Counted from the stretch's first letter, positions 11,007 to 20,448 are shown. The stretch is 64,000 nucleotides of DNA from Vibrio penaeicida (GCF_030689305.1 NZ_JAUYVM010000003.1:372001-436000); one strand, 5' to 3'. Made by a program: numbers and translations. The notes: generated from the letters alone by a model not told the origin.

Positions 11007-11906
11007 ATGGAATTTCAATTAGAAGCAGTGTCACTGCATAAACGCTTTAAATCAGTTGTCGCTGTAGATGATGTGAGTTTTGGGGTAAAGGAAGGAACGT
11101 GCTTTGGATTACTTGGACCAAATGGAGCCGGAAAAACCACAACGTTGGAGATGCTTGAAGGGATCATGGAACCGACAAGTGGGCAAATCCTGTATAAAGG
11201 TCAACCCATAACAAAAGAAGCTTATCACCGGCTAGGAATACAGTTTCAAAATACTGCCCTGCAAGACTACCTTACCGCGAAAGAAACACTCAAGATGTTC
11301 CAGTCTTTTTATAGCCATTCTATGCCTTATGATGAATTGGTAACGTTGTGTCAGCTCGGTGACTTTTTAAATCAAGACCACCGAAAACTGTCAGGAGGTC
11401 AAAAACAGCGACTGTTGCTGGCGTTAGCGCTGATAAACGATCCCGAGTTAATTTTTCTCGATGAGCCTACAACAGGGCTAGATCCTCACAGCCGTCGACT
11501 TTTCTGGGATTTGGTCAATACCATCAAGGCAAATGGAAAAACCGTTTTATTGACGACACATTACATGGATGAAGCGGAGTATTTGTGTGACGAAATAGCG
11601 ATAATGAATAAAGGAAACATTATTGCTCAAAATACACCTACCCATTTGTTAGACGAACATTTCTCTGGGGCGTTAATTAGCTTGCCAGAATCTCAAACTA
11701 GCAATGCTCACCTCAATGGCGAAGTTGTGCATTACTCTGAGGGACGTTGTTTTATTCAATCTGAAAATGTTGAAAATACACTGACTAACTTAATGGCTTC
11801 CAATATTTCTTTGGAAGGTCTGCAAGTTAAATCCGCAAATCTCGATGATCTATTTTTGAAATTGACCGGGCATGCTTTGATAGAAGAGGAAAGTCAAAAT
11901 GTATAG
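11007..11906 (+). CDS. ABC-2 type transporter, ATP-binding subunit
   Basis: A 299-residue cytoplasmic ATPase energising the membrane partner encoded next. Motifs: Walker A GPNGAGKTTT (about 36-45), signature LSGGQKQRLLLALAL, Walker B LIFLDEPTTGLDP, and H-loop TTHYMDEAEYL. The C-terminal 80 residues form the extra domain typical of drug/antibiotic exporters of the CcmA/YadG/DrrA type. Its stop overlaps the next start by 8 bp, indicating translational coupling. AAGGA lies about 20 bp upstream, somewhat far. The substrate cannot be read from sequence; multidrug or polyketide efflux is the usual annotation. Confidence 0.9.
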   Translation: MEFQLEAVSLHKRFKSVVAVDDVSFGVKEGTCFGLLGPNGAGKTTTLEMLEGIMEPTSGQILYKGQPITKEAYHRLGIQFQNTALQDYLTAKETLKMFQSFYSHSMPYDELVTLCQLGDFLNQDHRKLSGGQKQRLLLALALINDPELIFLDEPTTGLDPHSRRLFWDLVNTIKANGKTVLLTTHYMDEAEYLCDEIAIMNKGNIIAQNTPTHLLDEHFSGALISLPESQTSNAHLNGEVVHYSEGRCFIQSENVENTLTNLMASNISLEGLQVKSANLDDLFLKLTGHALIEEESQNV

Positions 11907-12906
11907 TCGATTCCTGGCTGTTTTAGTTGCTAGAAATTATGAATTCATGCGAGACAGAAGTGCATTGGGTTGGAACCTCGTTTTTCCAATCTTGATGGTG
12001 GTTGGGTTTGCGTTCGTTTTTTCTGATGACAATAAAGTGCTTTATAAAGTTGGTGTGATGAACACAGAACAAGAGACGAGCCAACCGTTTCAGGAATTAC
12101 GTCACCTTGAGTTTGTTGAGTATGCCGATATGAGCACAGCAGAGCTTAAGTTACAGCAACATAAGATTGATATTTTAGTCGACTTTAAAGCGAAATCTTA
12201 CTGGGTCAATCAATCGTCTGCGAGCGGCTATATTGTTGAAAAGCTACTTCTTGGGCTGCAACCTGATTTTGTAAAATTCACCATTGATGGAAAGGCAATA
12301 CGTTATTTGGATTGGGTTGTGCCTGGAATCCTCGGTGTAAACATGATGTTTTCCTGCTTATTTGGTGTTGGCTATGTCATCGTGCGCTACCGTAAAAACT
12401 CGGTATTAAAAAGGCTGAATGCCACACCGCTTAGAGCGATCGAATTCTTATCGGCCCAAGTATTGTCTCGTTTAGTGATTGTCATGATCATTAGTTCTGG
12501 GATCTTTGTCGCTTGCAACTTTGTGTTTGATTTCTATATGCTCGGTAATTATTTCACCCTATTGCTGGTGGCTTTCCTTGGTACCTCTTCCATTATTTCT
12601 TTGGCGTTGTTGATCGCTTGCCGATCCGAATCGGAAGAGTTTATAGGCGGTATGCTTAATCTGATTTCCTGGCCGATGATGATGTTATCTGGAGTTTGGT
12701 TTTCGCTGGAAGGTAGCCCAGAATTTATTCAGCAGCTGACTAAAGTGTTTCCACTTACTCATATGCTGGAGTCGGCACGAGCCGTAATGTTGGATGGCGC
12801 TGGGTTAGCCGATATCTGGGGGCATTTAGTGACTCTTGCTTTAATGACCGTTGTTTTCTTACTGGCGGGTTCTTATTTCTTTAAGTGGCAAGGCGAAGCC
12901 CGATAA
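11899..12906 (+). CDS. ABC-2 type transporter, membrane subunit
   Basis: A 335-residue ABC-2 permease. An N-terminal membrane helix (about 24-41) is followed by a roughly 100-residue extracytoplasmic segment, then five hydrophobic helices (about 145-325), the YhgE/YadH-like layout. It overlaps the ATPase gene by 8 bp and is followed by a strong terminator, so the two genes form a complete bicistronic exporter. Function is inferred from family and context. Confidence 0.88.
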   Translation: MYSRFLAVLVARNYEFMRDRSALGWNLVFPILMVVGFAFVFSDDNKVLYKVGVMNTEQETSQPFQELRHLEFVEYADMSTAELKLQQHKIDILVDFKAKSYWVNQSSASGYIVEKLLLGLQPDFVKFTIDGKAIRYLDWVVPGILGVNMMFSCLFGVGYVIVRYRKNSVLKRLNATPLRAIEFLSAQVLSRLVIVMIISSGIFVACNFVFDFYMLGNYFTLLLVAFLGTSSIISLALLIACRSESEEFIGGMLNLISWPMMMLSGVWFSLEGSPEFIQQLTKVFPLTHMLESARAVMLDGAGLADIWGHLVTLALMTVVFLLAGSYFFKWQGEAR

Positions 12907-12984
12907 TGCATCTATAGTTTTTCGAACTATATCTTTGGTATAGACGTTTCTCTTTGTTTTGAGTAAACCGCCATTTGTTAAGTA

Positions 12985-13015
12985 AGCGCCAATACGTTGT
13001 ATTGGCGCTCTTTTT
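12985..13015 (+). terminator. terminator of the ABC-2 operon
   Basis: AGCGCCAATA pairs with TATTGGCGCT around a CGTTG loop, followed by CTTTTT. Confidence 0.88.
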
Positions 13016-13086
13016 ATCTAAAACAAGCCAGATGGTAATTCTATTCATCCATAGCTGAGGTTAATTTGGCAACCGCTAGATAAAAA

Positions 13087-14118
13087 TTATCGAAATAGAA
13101 TGCGCTTCAGTGGGGTTTTCGATACTCCCCAAACAAACAGAACGCTAGAAATTAAGGTCCCAGATAGCACAGCAATATCTCTTGAATATCCTTCCAATCC
13201 ATTAAATCTCACAACGTTGTCGACCAGTATTTGCAAAGGCAAATGCGCAACGTAGATACCTAAAACCAAGCCAGATAAATTGAAGACCCAAGGCTTGTTT
13301 CCCCAGTTTGGATTCGCTAACAAAAGAAAAAGAATGCCAGAAGCCCAAATTGGTGTCGCGGCTAAAAAGTCATGGCTGTTAAAGGCAGTGCCATATTGTG
13401 CGAGGATTTCGGCTTCACCTAAGTGTAAACTTAGCCCTATTAACGCCATAATGGTTGCATTCAACGCAGGCACTGAGAGCTTTAATCGACGTATTTCGAA
13501 CCCTATTAGCACCATTAGTGTGCTGAAGAAAGGACCGTTTCGAGTAAAGATAGGGGCTTCCCAATCAGTTAGCACGTTGTAGCTTCCTGCTAGTACTCCG
13601 TAGACATAAAGGCTTCCAGCGACAATGACCAAGCCTTTAGACAGCTTAAAATGAACGCCTAGAGCAATAATAGCTACGGCACACAGTAAGCCAGGAATAA
13701 ACCACAAATGCACTAAACCACCCTCGAATAGTGTGTTTATTGGGTTTTGGAGCAACCAATTCCAGTAGCCACTTCTTTCGGCAATGAAACCTTCCGTTAA
13801 AAACTGATACCAGTTAAACGGCATAAGTAGGCAAATAACACTCCAAACTAACCATATTTTTAGCAAAGGAATGCTGTAATGTTTTAGTGTAGAAAGCGGA
13901 TTAGCACTAAGCTTGGGCTGGATAAGATACCCAGATATTAAGAAAAACAAAGGCACTGCAAACCGTGTTAACTGGTTTAGAACGTACCCAACCCACTGCA
14001 TCTCACTACTTAAAGAGGAATGAGTTAATACTTGGCTATGCAATAGCATAATAGCAAACATAGCGATAACGCGGCCGAGCTCTAAGCTGGCGATTTTATT
14101 GGTATGGTTAGAAGGCAT
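13087..14118 (-). CDS. Acyltransferase family 3 membrane protein
   Basis: A 343-residue polytopic inner-membrane protein of the Acyl_transf_3 (OafA/WecH-like) family, which O-acetylates sugars of surface polysaccharides. Visible: the N-terminal ASLELGRVIAMFAIMLLHS segment, where the family's catalytic His follows the first helix, a FFLISGYLI motif near residue 60, and about ten hydrophobic helices ending at a cytoplasmic KRILFR tail. There is no separate SGNH domain, so it is the short WecH-like form. It is monocistronic with no polysaccharide genes nearby, so the acceptor is unknown. Confidence 0.85.
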   Translation of the reverse strand: MPSNHTNKIASLELGRVIAMFAIMLLHSQVLTHSSLSSEMQWVGYVLNQLTRFAVPLFFLISGYLIQPKLSANPLSTLKHYSIPLLKIWLVWSVICLLMPFNWYQFLTEGFIAERSGYWNWLLQNPINTLFEGGLVHLWFIPGLLCAVAIIALGVHFKLSKGLVIVAGSLYVYGVLAGSYNVLTDWEAPIFTRNGPFFSTLMVLIGFEIRRLKLSVPALNATIMALIGLSLHLGEAEILAQYGTAFNSHDFLAATPIWASGILFLLLANPNWGNKPWVFNLSGLVLGIYVAHLPLQILVDNVVRFNGLEGYSRDIAVLSGTLISSVLFVWGVSKTPLKRILFR

Positions 14119-14260
14119 GTAGGGCTCACAGAGAATAAAAATTCAAGAAGGCAGTTTATCTTTTAATTCAATGTTTTATGTTGAGGTGTGTCATGAATTC
14201 TTAAGGGTAAGATTAAGAGTTTTTAATCTAATTTGGATGACCTTCTAACTAGGGCATCAC

Positions 14261-15208
14261 CTAAATAAGGTTAAAGCTAGACAGAAATGCTATCCCGAGT
14301 GAGCACGTTAACAGTGATACGACGGTAGTTAATGCAATAACGTTTGCTGCCAGTGTTGGATTTCCACCCATCGAGCGAGCCATAACATAACTTACCGCTG
14401 CTGTAGGAGATGCCGTCATAGTGAACAGCAGTCCGAGTTCTAATCCTCTGTAGCCCATTAAAACACCGCCACCCACAATAACAAGAGGACAAAAAATGAG
14501 TTTTAACGTTGTAGCAAACCAAGCACTGTTTTTTTCTTGTTTTAAGGAACGAAGGTTCAGTGATGCACCTGTACATAGAAGAGCAAGGGGCAGCGTCATA
14601 TCCGCGAAGTACCCTCCTGCGTGAGTCACTATTTGCGGAATGGGGACGGATAACCCGTAGCAAGCAAACCCTAGTGAGATAGCAATAATTAAAGGGTTCT
14701 TGGTGATCGTTTTACCGATCAAAGTCAATGCTTTTAAATGTGATGATTGCTGCTTCGGGCTTAACGCTATTACGGCAAGAATATTATAAAGCACCGTGGT
14801 TGCAGCAACGTAGAGAGCAGCACTTGCAACACCTTGTTCTCCATATAGGTTTGCAGTGTAGGCTAGCCCTATAATCGCGGTATTTGCACGAAACCCTCCT
14901 TGAATAATAACGCCTTGATCGCTTGAAGATGGGAAAAACGTTTTGGTAGAAACCACCGAGATTATGAAGAAAGTCAAGTTGGCAGCAAGCCCGTACATCA
15001 CAAAAGGAAGGCTGCTTTTTAAATCATAATCAGATTGAACAATGCTAAGAAACAGCAGGGCTGGTAATGTCACTTTAAACACCAGCTTTGATCCTGTATC
15101 TATAAAGCTCTCATTGAGCACGTTTGTTCGTTTTAAAAAGACACCCAGTACCAACATCAAACAGATAGGTCCTGTAATACTAAAGGAAAAGGCGAGCTGT
15201 TCTAGCAT
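14261..15208 (-). CDS. AEC-family permease (auxin efflux carrier type)
   Basis: A 315-residue inner-membrane protein with about ten helices in two repeats of five, typical of the AEC (Mem_trans) family. Seen: LVLGVFLKRTNVL in the first half, a GFRANTAIIGLAYT segment, and DMTLPLALLCTGASLNLRSL followed by GLLFTMTASPTAAVSYVMA near the C-terminus. Such carriers export or exchange small carboxylates or amino acids; the substrate is unknown. It is divergent from the TetR gene at 15448, with 239 bp between them that include a repeat fragment. Confidence 0.88.
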   Translation of the reverse strand: MLEQLAFSFSITGPICLMLVLGVFLKRTNVLNESFIDTGSKLVFKVTLPALLFLSIVQSDYDLKSSLPFVMYGLAANLTFFIISVVSTKTFFPSSSDQGVIIQGGFRANTAIIGLAYTANLYGEQGVASAALYVAATTVLYNILAVIALSPKQQSSHLKALTLIGKTITKNPLIIAISLGFACYGLSVPIPQIVTHAGGYFADMTLPLALLCTGASLNLRSLKQEKNSAWFATTLKLIFCPLVIVGGGVLMGYRGLELGLLFTMTASPTAAVSYVMARSMGGNPTLAANVIALTTVVSLLTCSLGIAFLSSFNLI

Positions 15209-15236
15209 GAAGAAACCTGTGTCGTGAGTGGGAAGC

Positions 15237-15271
15237 CGCTGAACCTAGCATCTTGAGGTTACTTGGGTATA
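15237..15271 (-). repeat. solo end of the dispersed TTATACCCAAG repeat
   Basis: CGCTGAACCTAGCATCTTG followed by GGTTACTTGGGTATA matches the right end of the complete element at 38170-38437 nearly base for base. Only this one end is present. Confidence 0.7.
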
Positions 15272-15447
15272 TGGTGTCATGAAAATCCATTATGCCCAAG
15301 CGAACTCTACTCGCGTGATGTGTCTTATGGCACAAAATCAAAGATTGCAAAAAAGAACGACTGTGCTATTAATATAATGCGAGTTGCAGAGTTGACTAGA
15401 TTCGATTTAAATAGCGGTCAGTCAATCTCAGTTAAACAGAGTGTTTA

Positions 15448-16035
15448 ATGAACAAAGGCAAGGCAACAAAAGAGAACATTTTGAAAACGGCTTTTAATGT
15501 GGCAAGCCAAGATGGGCTTGAAAGCCTGACATTTGGTGTGTTAGCGCGGCATTGTGGTTTATCAAAAAGTGGACTTTACGCCCATTTTAACTCGAAGGAA
15601 AATCTTCAGGTTATGGTCGTTGAGTATGCCAACCTGAAATTCATTGAGCGAGTATTGCAGCCAGCACGTGACCAATTTTCTAATGATCTTGAATCCAAAA
15701 TCAGGTTGCTATTAGAAAATTGGTTAAATTGGAACCACTCTTTTCAAGGCAGCTGTATGTTCCTTGATGCGTGGCGCAGTGATACAGATGAAGACAATAC
15801 TGTGCAGCAAAGCTTGATCAAAGGGAATAATAAGTGGATCCGTTATATGGAAATCCAGATAGAAAAAGCCAAACATACAGGGGTTTTTTCGATGGCTTTG
15901 GATACCAAGCAAGCGGTATATCAGATTTACGGCGTGTATTTAAGTAGCCAGTTGTTCTATGCCATTGATGGTGAGGATGAAAGCCGCGAAAGGTTTTGGA
16001 AGAGCATTGATTTTTTGTTCCAGCATTGGCGCTAA
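15448..16035 (+). CDS. TetR-family transcriptional regulator
   Basis: A 195-residue dimeric regulator. The N-terminal 60 residues form the TetR DNA-binding domain, with the recognition helix in GLSKSGLYAHFNSKENL. The rest is an all-helical ligand-binding domain resembling the TetR_C group with a W-W-F-GSCMFLDA core. It faces the AEC permease divergently and precedes the alpha/beta hydrolase, from which it is separated by a terminator. It may control either neighbour; no operator was identified. Confidence 0.9.
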   Translation: MNKGKATKENILKTAFNVASQDGLESLTFGVLARHCGLSKSGLYAHFNSKENLQVMVVEYANLKFIERVLQPARDQFSNDLESKIRLLLENWLNWNHSFQGSCMFLDAWRSDTDEDNTVQQSLIKGNNKWIRYMEIQIEKAKHTGVFSMALDTKQAVYQIYGVYLSSQLFYAIDGEDESRERFWKSIDFLFQHWR

Positions 16036-16100
16036 CGATCCATTGTGACAGCCTTAAACCGTTAAGCTACCAAGAGAAAGTGAAACAACATAACAATAAA

Positions 16101-16133
16101 AGCTGGTGAATACGTATCATCAGCTCATTTTTT
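16101..16133 (+). terminator. terminator after tetR gene
   Basis: AGCTGGTGA pairs with TCATCAGCT (one G-T pair) around ATACGTA, followed by CATTTTTT. Confidence 0.75.
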
Positions 16134-16178
16134 AAATGCAAATAGCACGAGCGTTCTATTTTAAAGAGAGTAACGATC

Positions 16179-17027
16179 ATGAGTGAGAAGATTTACTTCA
16201 ATGCATCAAACAAGTTCAGTTTAAAACGCAGTTTGGTGAATTGCACAACGCGCTTGCATCATACACTAGCGCCCAAACATGCCTTAAAGACCGGGAGAAA
16301 ACTATTGCTGACTCCTGCACGTCTAACACCAAAAAATATGGCACCTAAAGAGTTGGTAAAAGGGTCTGTCCAAACGAGCCATGGTGCACTTTCTACGTTC
16401 TCATTAGGTGAGGGACCAGTATGGGTACTCACTCATGGTTGGTCGGGGAGTTCAAACCAGTTTTACCCGTTAATGGAGCACATTGCTTCCAAAGGTTATC
16501 GTGCCTTGGCTTATGATCACCCAGCACATGGAGAAAGTGATGGGGATGTAGGACATATTCCAGCGTTTGTGGAGGGTTTAGATGCCGTTTTAGATAGTGT
16601 CGATGACTTAGCCGGTATTATTGGTCATAGCATGGGAACAGCGTCAGTATTAGAAAGCCGACATCAAAAAGCCGAAAACTGCCCGATCATCTTGATCGCT
16701 CCTGTGCTGAATTACATTGAAAACTTGTTCTCGAGTATTCGTCGCTCTGGGTACTCCATGAAACTATTTAAAGAAGTGGTAGGGGAAGTGGAACGCCAAT
16801 ATGAATTTCCACTGAAGTCGGTTGATCCCTACCGCCGTCTGATGGAGCGGAAATCAAAGTGCATTATTGTTCACGATAAAGACGATAAATTTACGTCTTA
16901 TTCGGTTTCTGAAGAAGCGGGTAAAGAAGGTGATAACGTCGAGCTAATTACGACCGAAGGCCAAGGTCATGGTCGAGTAATGAAGTCGTCTGCTGTTATG
17001 GAGGCGTTCGACAAATTCTCATCATAA
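16179..17027 (+). CDS. Alpha/beta hydrolase
   Basis: A 282-residue serine hydrolase of the alpha/beta fold. Seen: oxyanion-hole HGWSGSSNQF near residue 86, nucleophile elbow GHSMG near residue 150, a probable catalytic Asp in HDKDDKFTSY, and His in EGQGHGR near the C-terminus, so the triad is complete. The first 60 residues are basic and may be an extended lid or a membrane-associating tail; no signal peptide is visible. Substrate unknown. Confidence 0.88.
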   Translation: MSEKIYFNASNKFSLKRSLVNCTTRLHHTLAPKHALKTGRKLLLTPARLTPKNMAPKELVKGSVQTSHGALSTFSLGEGPVWVLTHGWSGSSNQFYPLMEHIASKGYRALAYDHPAHGESDGDVGHIPAFVEGLDAVLDSVDDLAGIIGHSMGTASVLESRHQKAENCPIILIAPVLNYIENLFSSIRRSGYSMKLFKEVVGEVERQYEFPLKSVDPYRRLMERKSKCIIVHDKDDKFTSYSVSEEAGKEGDNVELITTEGQGHGRVMKSSAVMEAFDKFSS

Positions 17028-17092
17028 TGAGGCTTGCACATTTTTACAGAACGGGGTAAAAACAAAAGGTAATTCAATCACAAGGAAGAAAA

Positions 17093-17374
17093 ATGATTAC
17101 CGAAAATACCTATTTCGAAGGTGGGGTTAAGTCTTTAGCGTTCGTTCAGTCAGAACAAGAAGTGAGCGTAGGCGTTATGGCTGTGGGTGAATACACATTT
17201 GGTACAAATGCACCTGAAAAAATGACCGTTGTAAAAGGCGATCTAACCATTAGACTCAAAGGTGCAGAAGCATGGGAGACATACGCCTCTGGTGAGTCGT
17301 TTAACGTTCCTGGTAATTCACATTTCGACGTAAAAGTGGAGCAAATTACAGCTTACTTGTGTGAATACTTGTAG
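17093..17374 (+). CDS. ppnP: Pyrimidine/purine nucleoside phosphorylase PpnP
   Basis: A 93-residue single-domain cupin of the PpnP (formerly YaiE/DUF1255) family, which phosphorolyses several nucleosides to the free base and ribose-1-phosphate. Typical features: ENTYFEGGVKSLAF at the N-terminus, VGVMAVGEYTFGT, and GESFNVPGNSHFDVKV with the cupin histidine. The length is standard. A good AAGGAAG ribosome site lies seven bases before the ATG. Monocistronic. Confidence 0.93.
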   Translation: MITENTYFEGGVKSLAFVQSEQEVSVGVMAVGEYTFGTNAPEKMTVVKGDLTIRLKGAEAWETYASGESFNVPGNSHFDVKVEQITAYLCEYL

Positions 17375-17404
17375 TTATACCCGAGATTGCTAAACCCGAT
17401 ATGG

Positions 17405-17438
17405 TTATACCCAAGTATCTTGAGATCATTTGGGTATA
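17405..17438. repeat. short palindromic form of the dispersed repeat
   Basis: TTATACCCAAG and TTGGGTATA ends face each other across only about 15 bp that include ATCTTGAGATCA. It looks like the two ends of the 38170-38437 element joined without its interior. Confidence 0.65.
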
Positions 17439-17511
17439 TTTAAAAAAAATGCCACAAAGACAAGTGGGATACACTAACGAGTCCATGTGGCAAAAAAACA
17501 AATAAAGATCG

Positions 17512-17554
17512 AAACCTGATACGCTCGCAATGGCTAAATGGATCAGGTTTTTTT
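17512..17554 (+). terminator. terminator downstream of ppnP
   Basis: AAACCTGAT pairs with ATCAGGTTT across 21 bases and is followed by a T-run. A further GCCACA/TGTGGC pair lies just before it (17451-17491). Confidence 0.65.
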
Positions 17555-17576
17555 ATTGTCGGCGATGCTAACGAAA

Positions 17577-18239
17577 CTAGGCTCTATTTTTTAACGTCAG
17601 CGTCATTGAATACGCTAGTGCTGCGAAAAACGCCAATAGTGCGGGTATTAACAGTGCCTTGAATTGCCACAAGTGGTAGAGATAAGCCCCAACAAATCCC
17701 CCTAACACAAACCCTGCTACGACAGCTAAGAGCAAACTCACTTTTCTTTTGTCGGCGTGCTCTCCTCGCAAATAGGCTCCGAACATTATTCCTAAATCTG
17801 TGATGATCCCGGTCATGTGAGTTGTCCTTACGACGGCGCCGCTGTAAGTCGTTACCATTGCATTTTGCAATCCGCATGCAGCTGAAGCCAAATAATGTCC
17901 GGAAATCGAACCTCGGGTTAACGTAATTCCGGCCGCTGTTAGCAATACGCTTTCGAGAATCAAAGCCGTACCGTAATGCCGTCCAAGTTTTAGCGCTGTA
18001 CTTTGGATGATATAACCGCTAATGGCGGAACCAGCCATAAAGCTAAGAAGAATAAAGATGATATGAATCAGCTGAGAATCAGGAGAAAGTAAGCCTGCTC
18101 CAAGCAGTGTGATGGTTCCAGAAAGATGTGAAACGGACTGGTGCTGAAATCCTAGTAAACCTATTGCATTAACGATCCCAGCAATTCCTGCAAGACAAAA
18201 TGCACCGTATTCAACCCAGCGAGGGAGCTTAGTAAGCAT
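17577..18239 (-). CDS. YoaK/DUF1275-family membrane protein
   Basis: A 220-residue inner-membrane protein with about six hydrophobic helices. Family-typical segments are the GxxNAxGLLGF first helix, HLSGTITLLG, ACGLQNAMVTTYSGAVVRTTHMTGIITDLG and the C-terminal GAYLYHLWQ region, which identify the DUF1275 family (E. coli YoaK-like). The role is not established for the family; a transport-like function is only a guess. It probably follows the EamA transporter gene on the same strand, 138 bp downstream. Confidence 0.85.
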   Translation of the reverse strand: MLTKLPRWVEYGAFCLAGIAGIVNAIGLLGFQHQSVSHLSGTITLLGAGLLSPDSQLIHIIFILLSFMAGSAISGYIIQSTALKLGRHYGTALILESVLLTAAGITLTRGSISGHYLASAACGLQNAMVTTYSGAVVRTTHMTGIITDLGIMFGAYLRGEHADKRKVSLLLAVVAGFVLGGFVGAYLYHLWQFKALLIPALLAFFAALAYSMTLTLKNRA

Positions 18240-18377
18240 ACTGAAACCAAAACAAGGAGAGAATAAGGCGATATTCTATTCCTAGTTTCTGAATTGATCA
18301 TCTGCAAACGCATCTCTTATTGATCTCTCGCAAAAGCAAACGATTCGCCATACTTAATCTGAGCTCGGTCCAAGGGA

Positions 18378-19247
18378 TTATCCGCCTTCAGTAACTTTAG
18401 AATGTTGGGAGGGTTTTCTCTGAGCGTTCAGGTTAATGATATTTCCTGTGAGCATCAAAATCCCACCGAGTAGAACCCACCAATCTAACGCTTCGTTGTA
18501 AAGCCACATACCAACCACTGCGATAATGGGCAAGCGGAAAAAATCGAGCGACACCACCACACCAGCGTCAGCGTAGAGCATAGCTCTTGCAATACAGAAG
18601 TGAGCAGTTAATCCACATACTCCTACGACGAATAAATAAAACCACTCTATACCTGTAGGTACTTGCCAATCTTGATAAGAAAAAGCGAATCCAATGGGTA
18701 ATTGAATTAGGCACATTAGGAAAATAATGACTAAAGGCGGTTCGGTTTCTGCCAAGTATTTTGTACACACATACGCAGTTGAAAAGCTGATTGCCGCTAA
18801 GATGACGACGAAAGAAGCAGGGTCGAATATATCAGCGCCAGGTTTTACAATGACAAGAACACCAATGAATCCAAGGAACAAAGAAATTACTTTTGTTTTA
18901 GTGAATGCTTCGTTTAGAAACCAACAAGCGATGAGAAGTGTCCATAATGGCACAGTAAATTCGAGCGCAAATACATTGGCCAAAGGCAGAAGTGAAATCC
19001 CTAAAAACCAAGAATACTGACCAACAAAGTTAATAAGGTTTCTCCCCACATGTATATGCATTTTAGGGGATTTGACCAGATGAAACTGACCAAAATAAGC
19101 CAACAATATAGAGACAAGCACCAGTCCAACTACGCTGCGAGTAAACACCAATTGAAAAGGCGTGTAGTTATCACCCAATTCTCTTGCTGTGATCGCCATA
19201 AACGTAAACGAGGCGAGTGTTCCCATCATCCATAAAACGGCTTTCAT
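18378..19247 (-). CDS. EamA-family DMT transporter
   Basis: A 289-residue inner-membrane protein made of two EamA repeats, ten predicted helices in all. Repeat 1 contains the FVFTRSVVGLVLV-type helix and the LLPLANVFALEFTVPLWTLLIA segment; repeat 2 contains ADAGVVVSLDFFRLPIIAVVGMWLYNEALDWWVLLGGILML. Family members export amino acids, nucleobases or other metabolites. No adjacent pathway gene indicates the substrate. Confidence 0.9.
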   Translation of the reverse strand: MKAVLWMMGTLASFTFMAITARELGDNYTPFQLVFTRSVVGLVLVSILLAYFGQFHLVKSPKMHIHVGRNLINFVGQYSWFLGISLLPLANVFALEFTVPLWTLLIACWFLNEAFTKTKVISLFLGFIGVLVIVKPGADIFDPASFVVILAAISFSTAYVCTKYLAETEPPLVIIFLMCLIQLPIGFAFSYQDWQVPTGIEWFYLFVVGVCGLTAHFCIARAMLYADAGVVVSLDFFRLPIIAVVGMWLYNEALDWWVLLGGILMLTGNIINLNAQRKPSQHSKVTEGG

Positions 19248-19363
19248 TCACTTTCCTTGTGAGAGTTCGAAGAGTTGTACAGACCATCGCAATATTGCAA
19301 TGATGTCTGCCGAGGATTTGTTGACCATATAGTAAATTGCGAATCAAATCACTTATACAAAGG

Positions 19364-19873
19364 TCATAACGTCGCGTGTTGGCTGCGATATAGCCTGAAG
19401 ATGGTGATGGCGTTAATGATCGCAAAGGTACTTTCCATTAGCACGCCTCCAATAGAGCCCAGCACAATGTTATGCAGTAACCAACAAAGTGTATTGAGAA
19501 GCACGGTAGCGCGCATGGCAAGCCCTTCCAACTTGTACATACCCCACGTTGCAACCGATGTGCTAAGTAAAGTAAGGAATTGGTGGGGTTCAGATGCGTT
19601 AAGCAGCCCTAAAACCCATATTAATGCGATAAAAAACCACATTAGGTAGGAAGATTGAGTTTTAGTAGAGAAATAGATTCTTAATACGCTTACTGCACAT
19701 ATGGTGGCAGCCGTTATTGCCCCCATTAAAACAAAATGAAGAACGAGTAATATTTGGAATAATGAAAGGTGAACACGCATTCGATAGCTGCATTTATGGG
19801 CAAAAGCCGCAGAGCCGAAAAGAAACGCAAGCAAGCCTACTAGCTGAGGAATATCATTAAAAACAGACAACAT
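19364..19873 (-). CDS. YgjV-family inner-membrane protein
   Basis: About 169 residues with five hydrophobic helices. The pattern QLVGLLAFLFGSAAF ... VLHFVLMG ... ATWGMYKLEGLAMR ... WLLHNIVLGSIGGVLMES matches the Imp-YgjV family of E. coli. A longer frame begins at GTG 19954 but has no ribosome site, and its first bases overlap the GacA-like box, so the ATG at 19871-19873 is preferred. Function unknown. It is divergent from the CsrB-type RNA gene, an order that may be conserved in vibrios. Confidence 0.75.
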   Translation of the reverse strand: MLSVFNDIPQLVGLLAFLFGSAAFAHKCSYRMRVHLSLFQILLVLHFVLMGAITAATICAVSVLRIYFSTKTQSSYLMWFFIALIWVLGLLNASEPHQFLTLLSTSVATWGMYKLEGLAMRATVLLNTLCWLLHNIVLGSIGGVLMESTFAIINAITIFRLYRSQHATL

Positions 19874-19937
19874 GATTATTTTTGTGAGCGAACGCAATAT
19901 GACGTAAGGAACATGATAATAAAAATCGGAAACTTGA

Positions 19938-19955
19938 TGTAAGAAATCTCTCACA
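19938..19955. promoter_or_regulatory. GacA/VarA (UvrY)-like binding site upstream of csrB
   Basis: TGTAAG-AAATCT-CTCACA matches the GacA/UvrY consensus TGTAAG-N6-CTTACA with one mismatch. It lies about 165-180 bp upstream of the inferred RNA start, the distance at which UvrY binds upstream of E. coli csrB. VarA is the Vibrio orthologue; its action here is inference. Confidence 0.6.
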
Positions 19956-20078
19956 AATACTGTAGGAAATCATGATATTTTTTGATACGTCATTATATTA
20001 GACATGCCTTATCCTATTGAATGTCATATAAAAAATTGGTTGTTATTTTATGGTTATCAAAAGGTTTTTTAAAATATA

Positions 20079-20109
20079 TAGTCAAAAAGCCGTTATCTAG
20101 AACTAATAT
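20079..20109 (+). promoter_or_regulatory. promoter of the CsrB-type RNA
   Basis: A TAATAT -10 hexamer (20104-20109) lies seven bases before the GTCGACAGG RNA start, with a weak TAGTCA -35 region (20079-20084) at a wider-than-usual 19-bp spacing. A weak -35 is consistent with dependence on an upstream activator. Confidence 0.5.
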
Positions 20110-20116
20110 TATCCAT

Positions 20117-20448
20117 GTCGACAGGATACGACGTTACCCTAAGGAAAGGGTGATAAGGAAGTATAAGCAAGGGCACAGCTTAACAAGGACAATGCTTTGA
20201 AGGATTGAAGCGCAAAGGATTGTTGTAAAGGACGCGCAGGGACGGATTGGATAACACCTAAGGATTAGGTTTTCCTCTAGGAATGAGGAAAGGAAGGATT
20301 CGCAAGGACACCGCTTCGGAAGGCGCGTAAAGGACAGGCAGCAGGAAGTTGCAACATTTATGGATTATCAACGCAGGATGCGTTAAGTAGCTGGAACGCT
20401 GCCAGAAAAATGATTTAACCCCAACACATTTGTGTTGGGGTTTTCTTT
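20117..20448 (+). ncRNA. csrB: CsrB-family sRNA (CsrA antagonist)
   Basis: An untranslated RNA of about 330 nt expected to sequester the translational regulator CsrA. It contains about 22 GGA motifs on the plus strand, most as AAGGA or AGGA and many in likely hairpin loops, for example TCTAGGAATGAGGA and CGCAGGATGCG. The 5' end GTCGACAGG is identical to that of E. coli CsrB. It ends in a strong terminator (AACCCCAACACA / TGTGTTGGGGTT plus a T-rich tail, 20417-20453). Vibrios usually carry several Csr RNAs, so the exact paralogue number cannot be given. A GacA/VarA-like box and a promoter precede it. Confidence 0.9.
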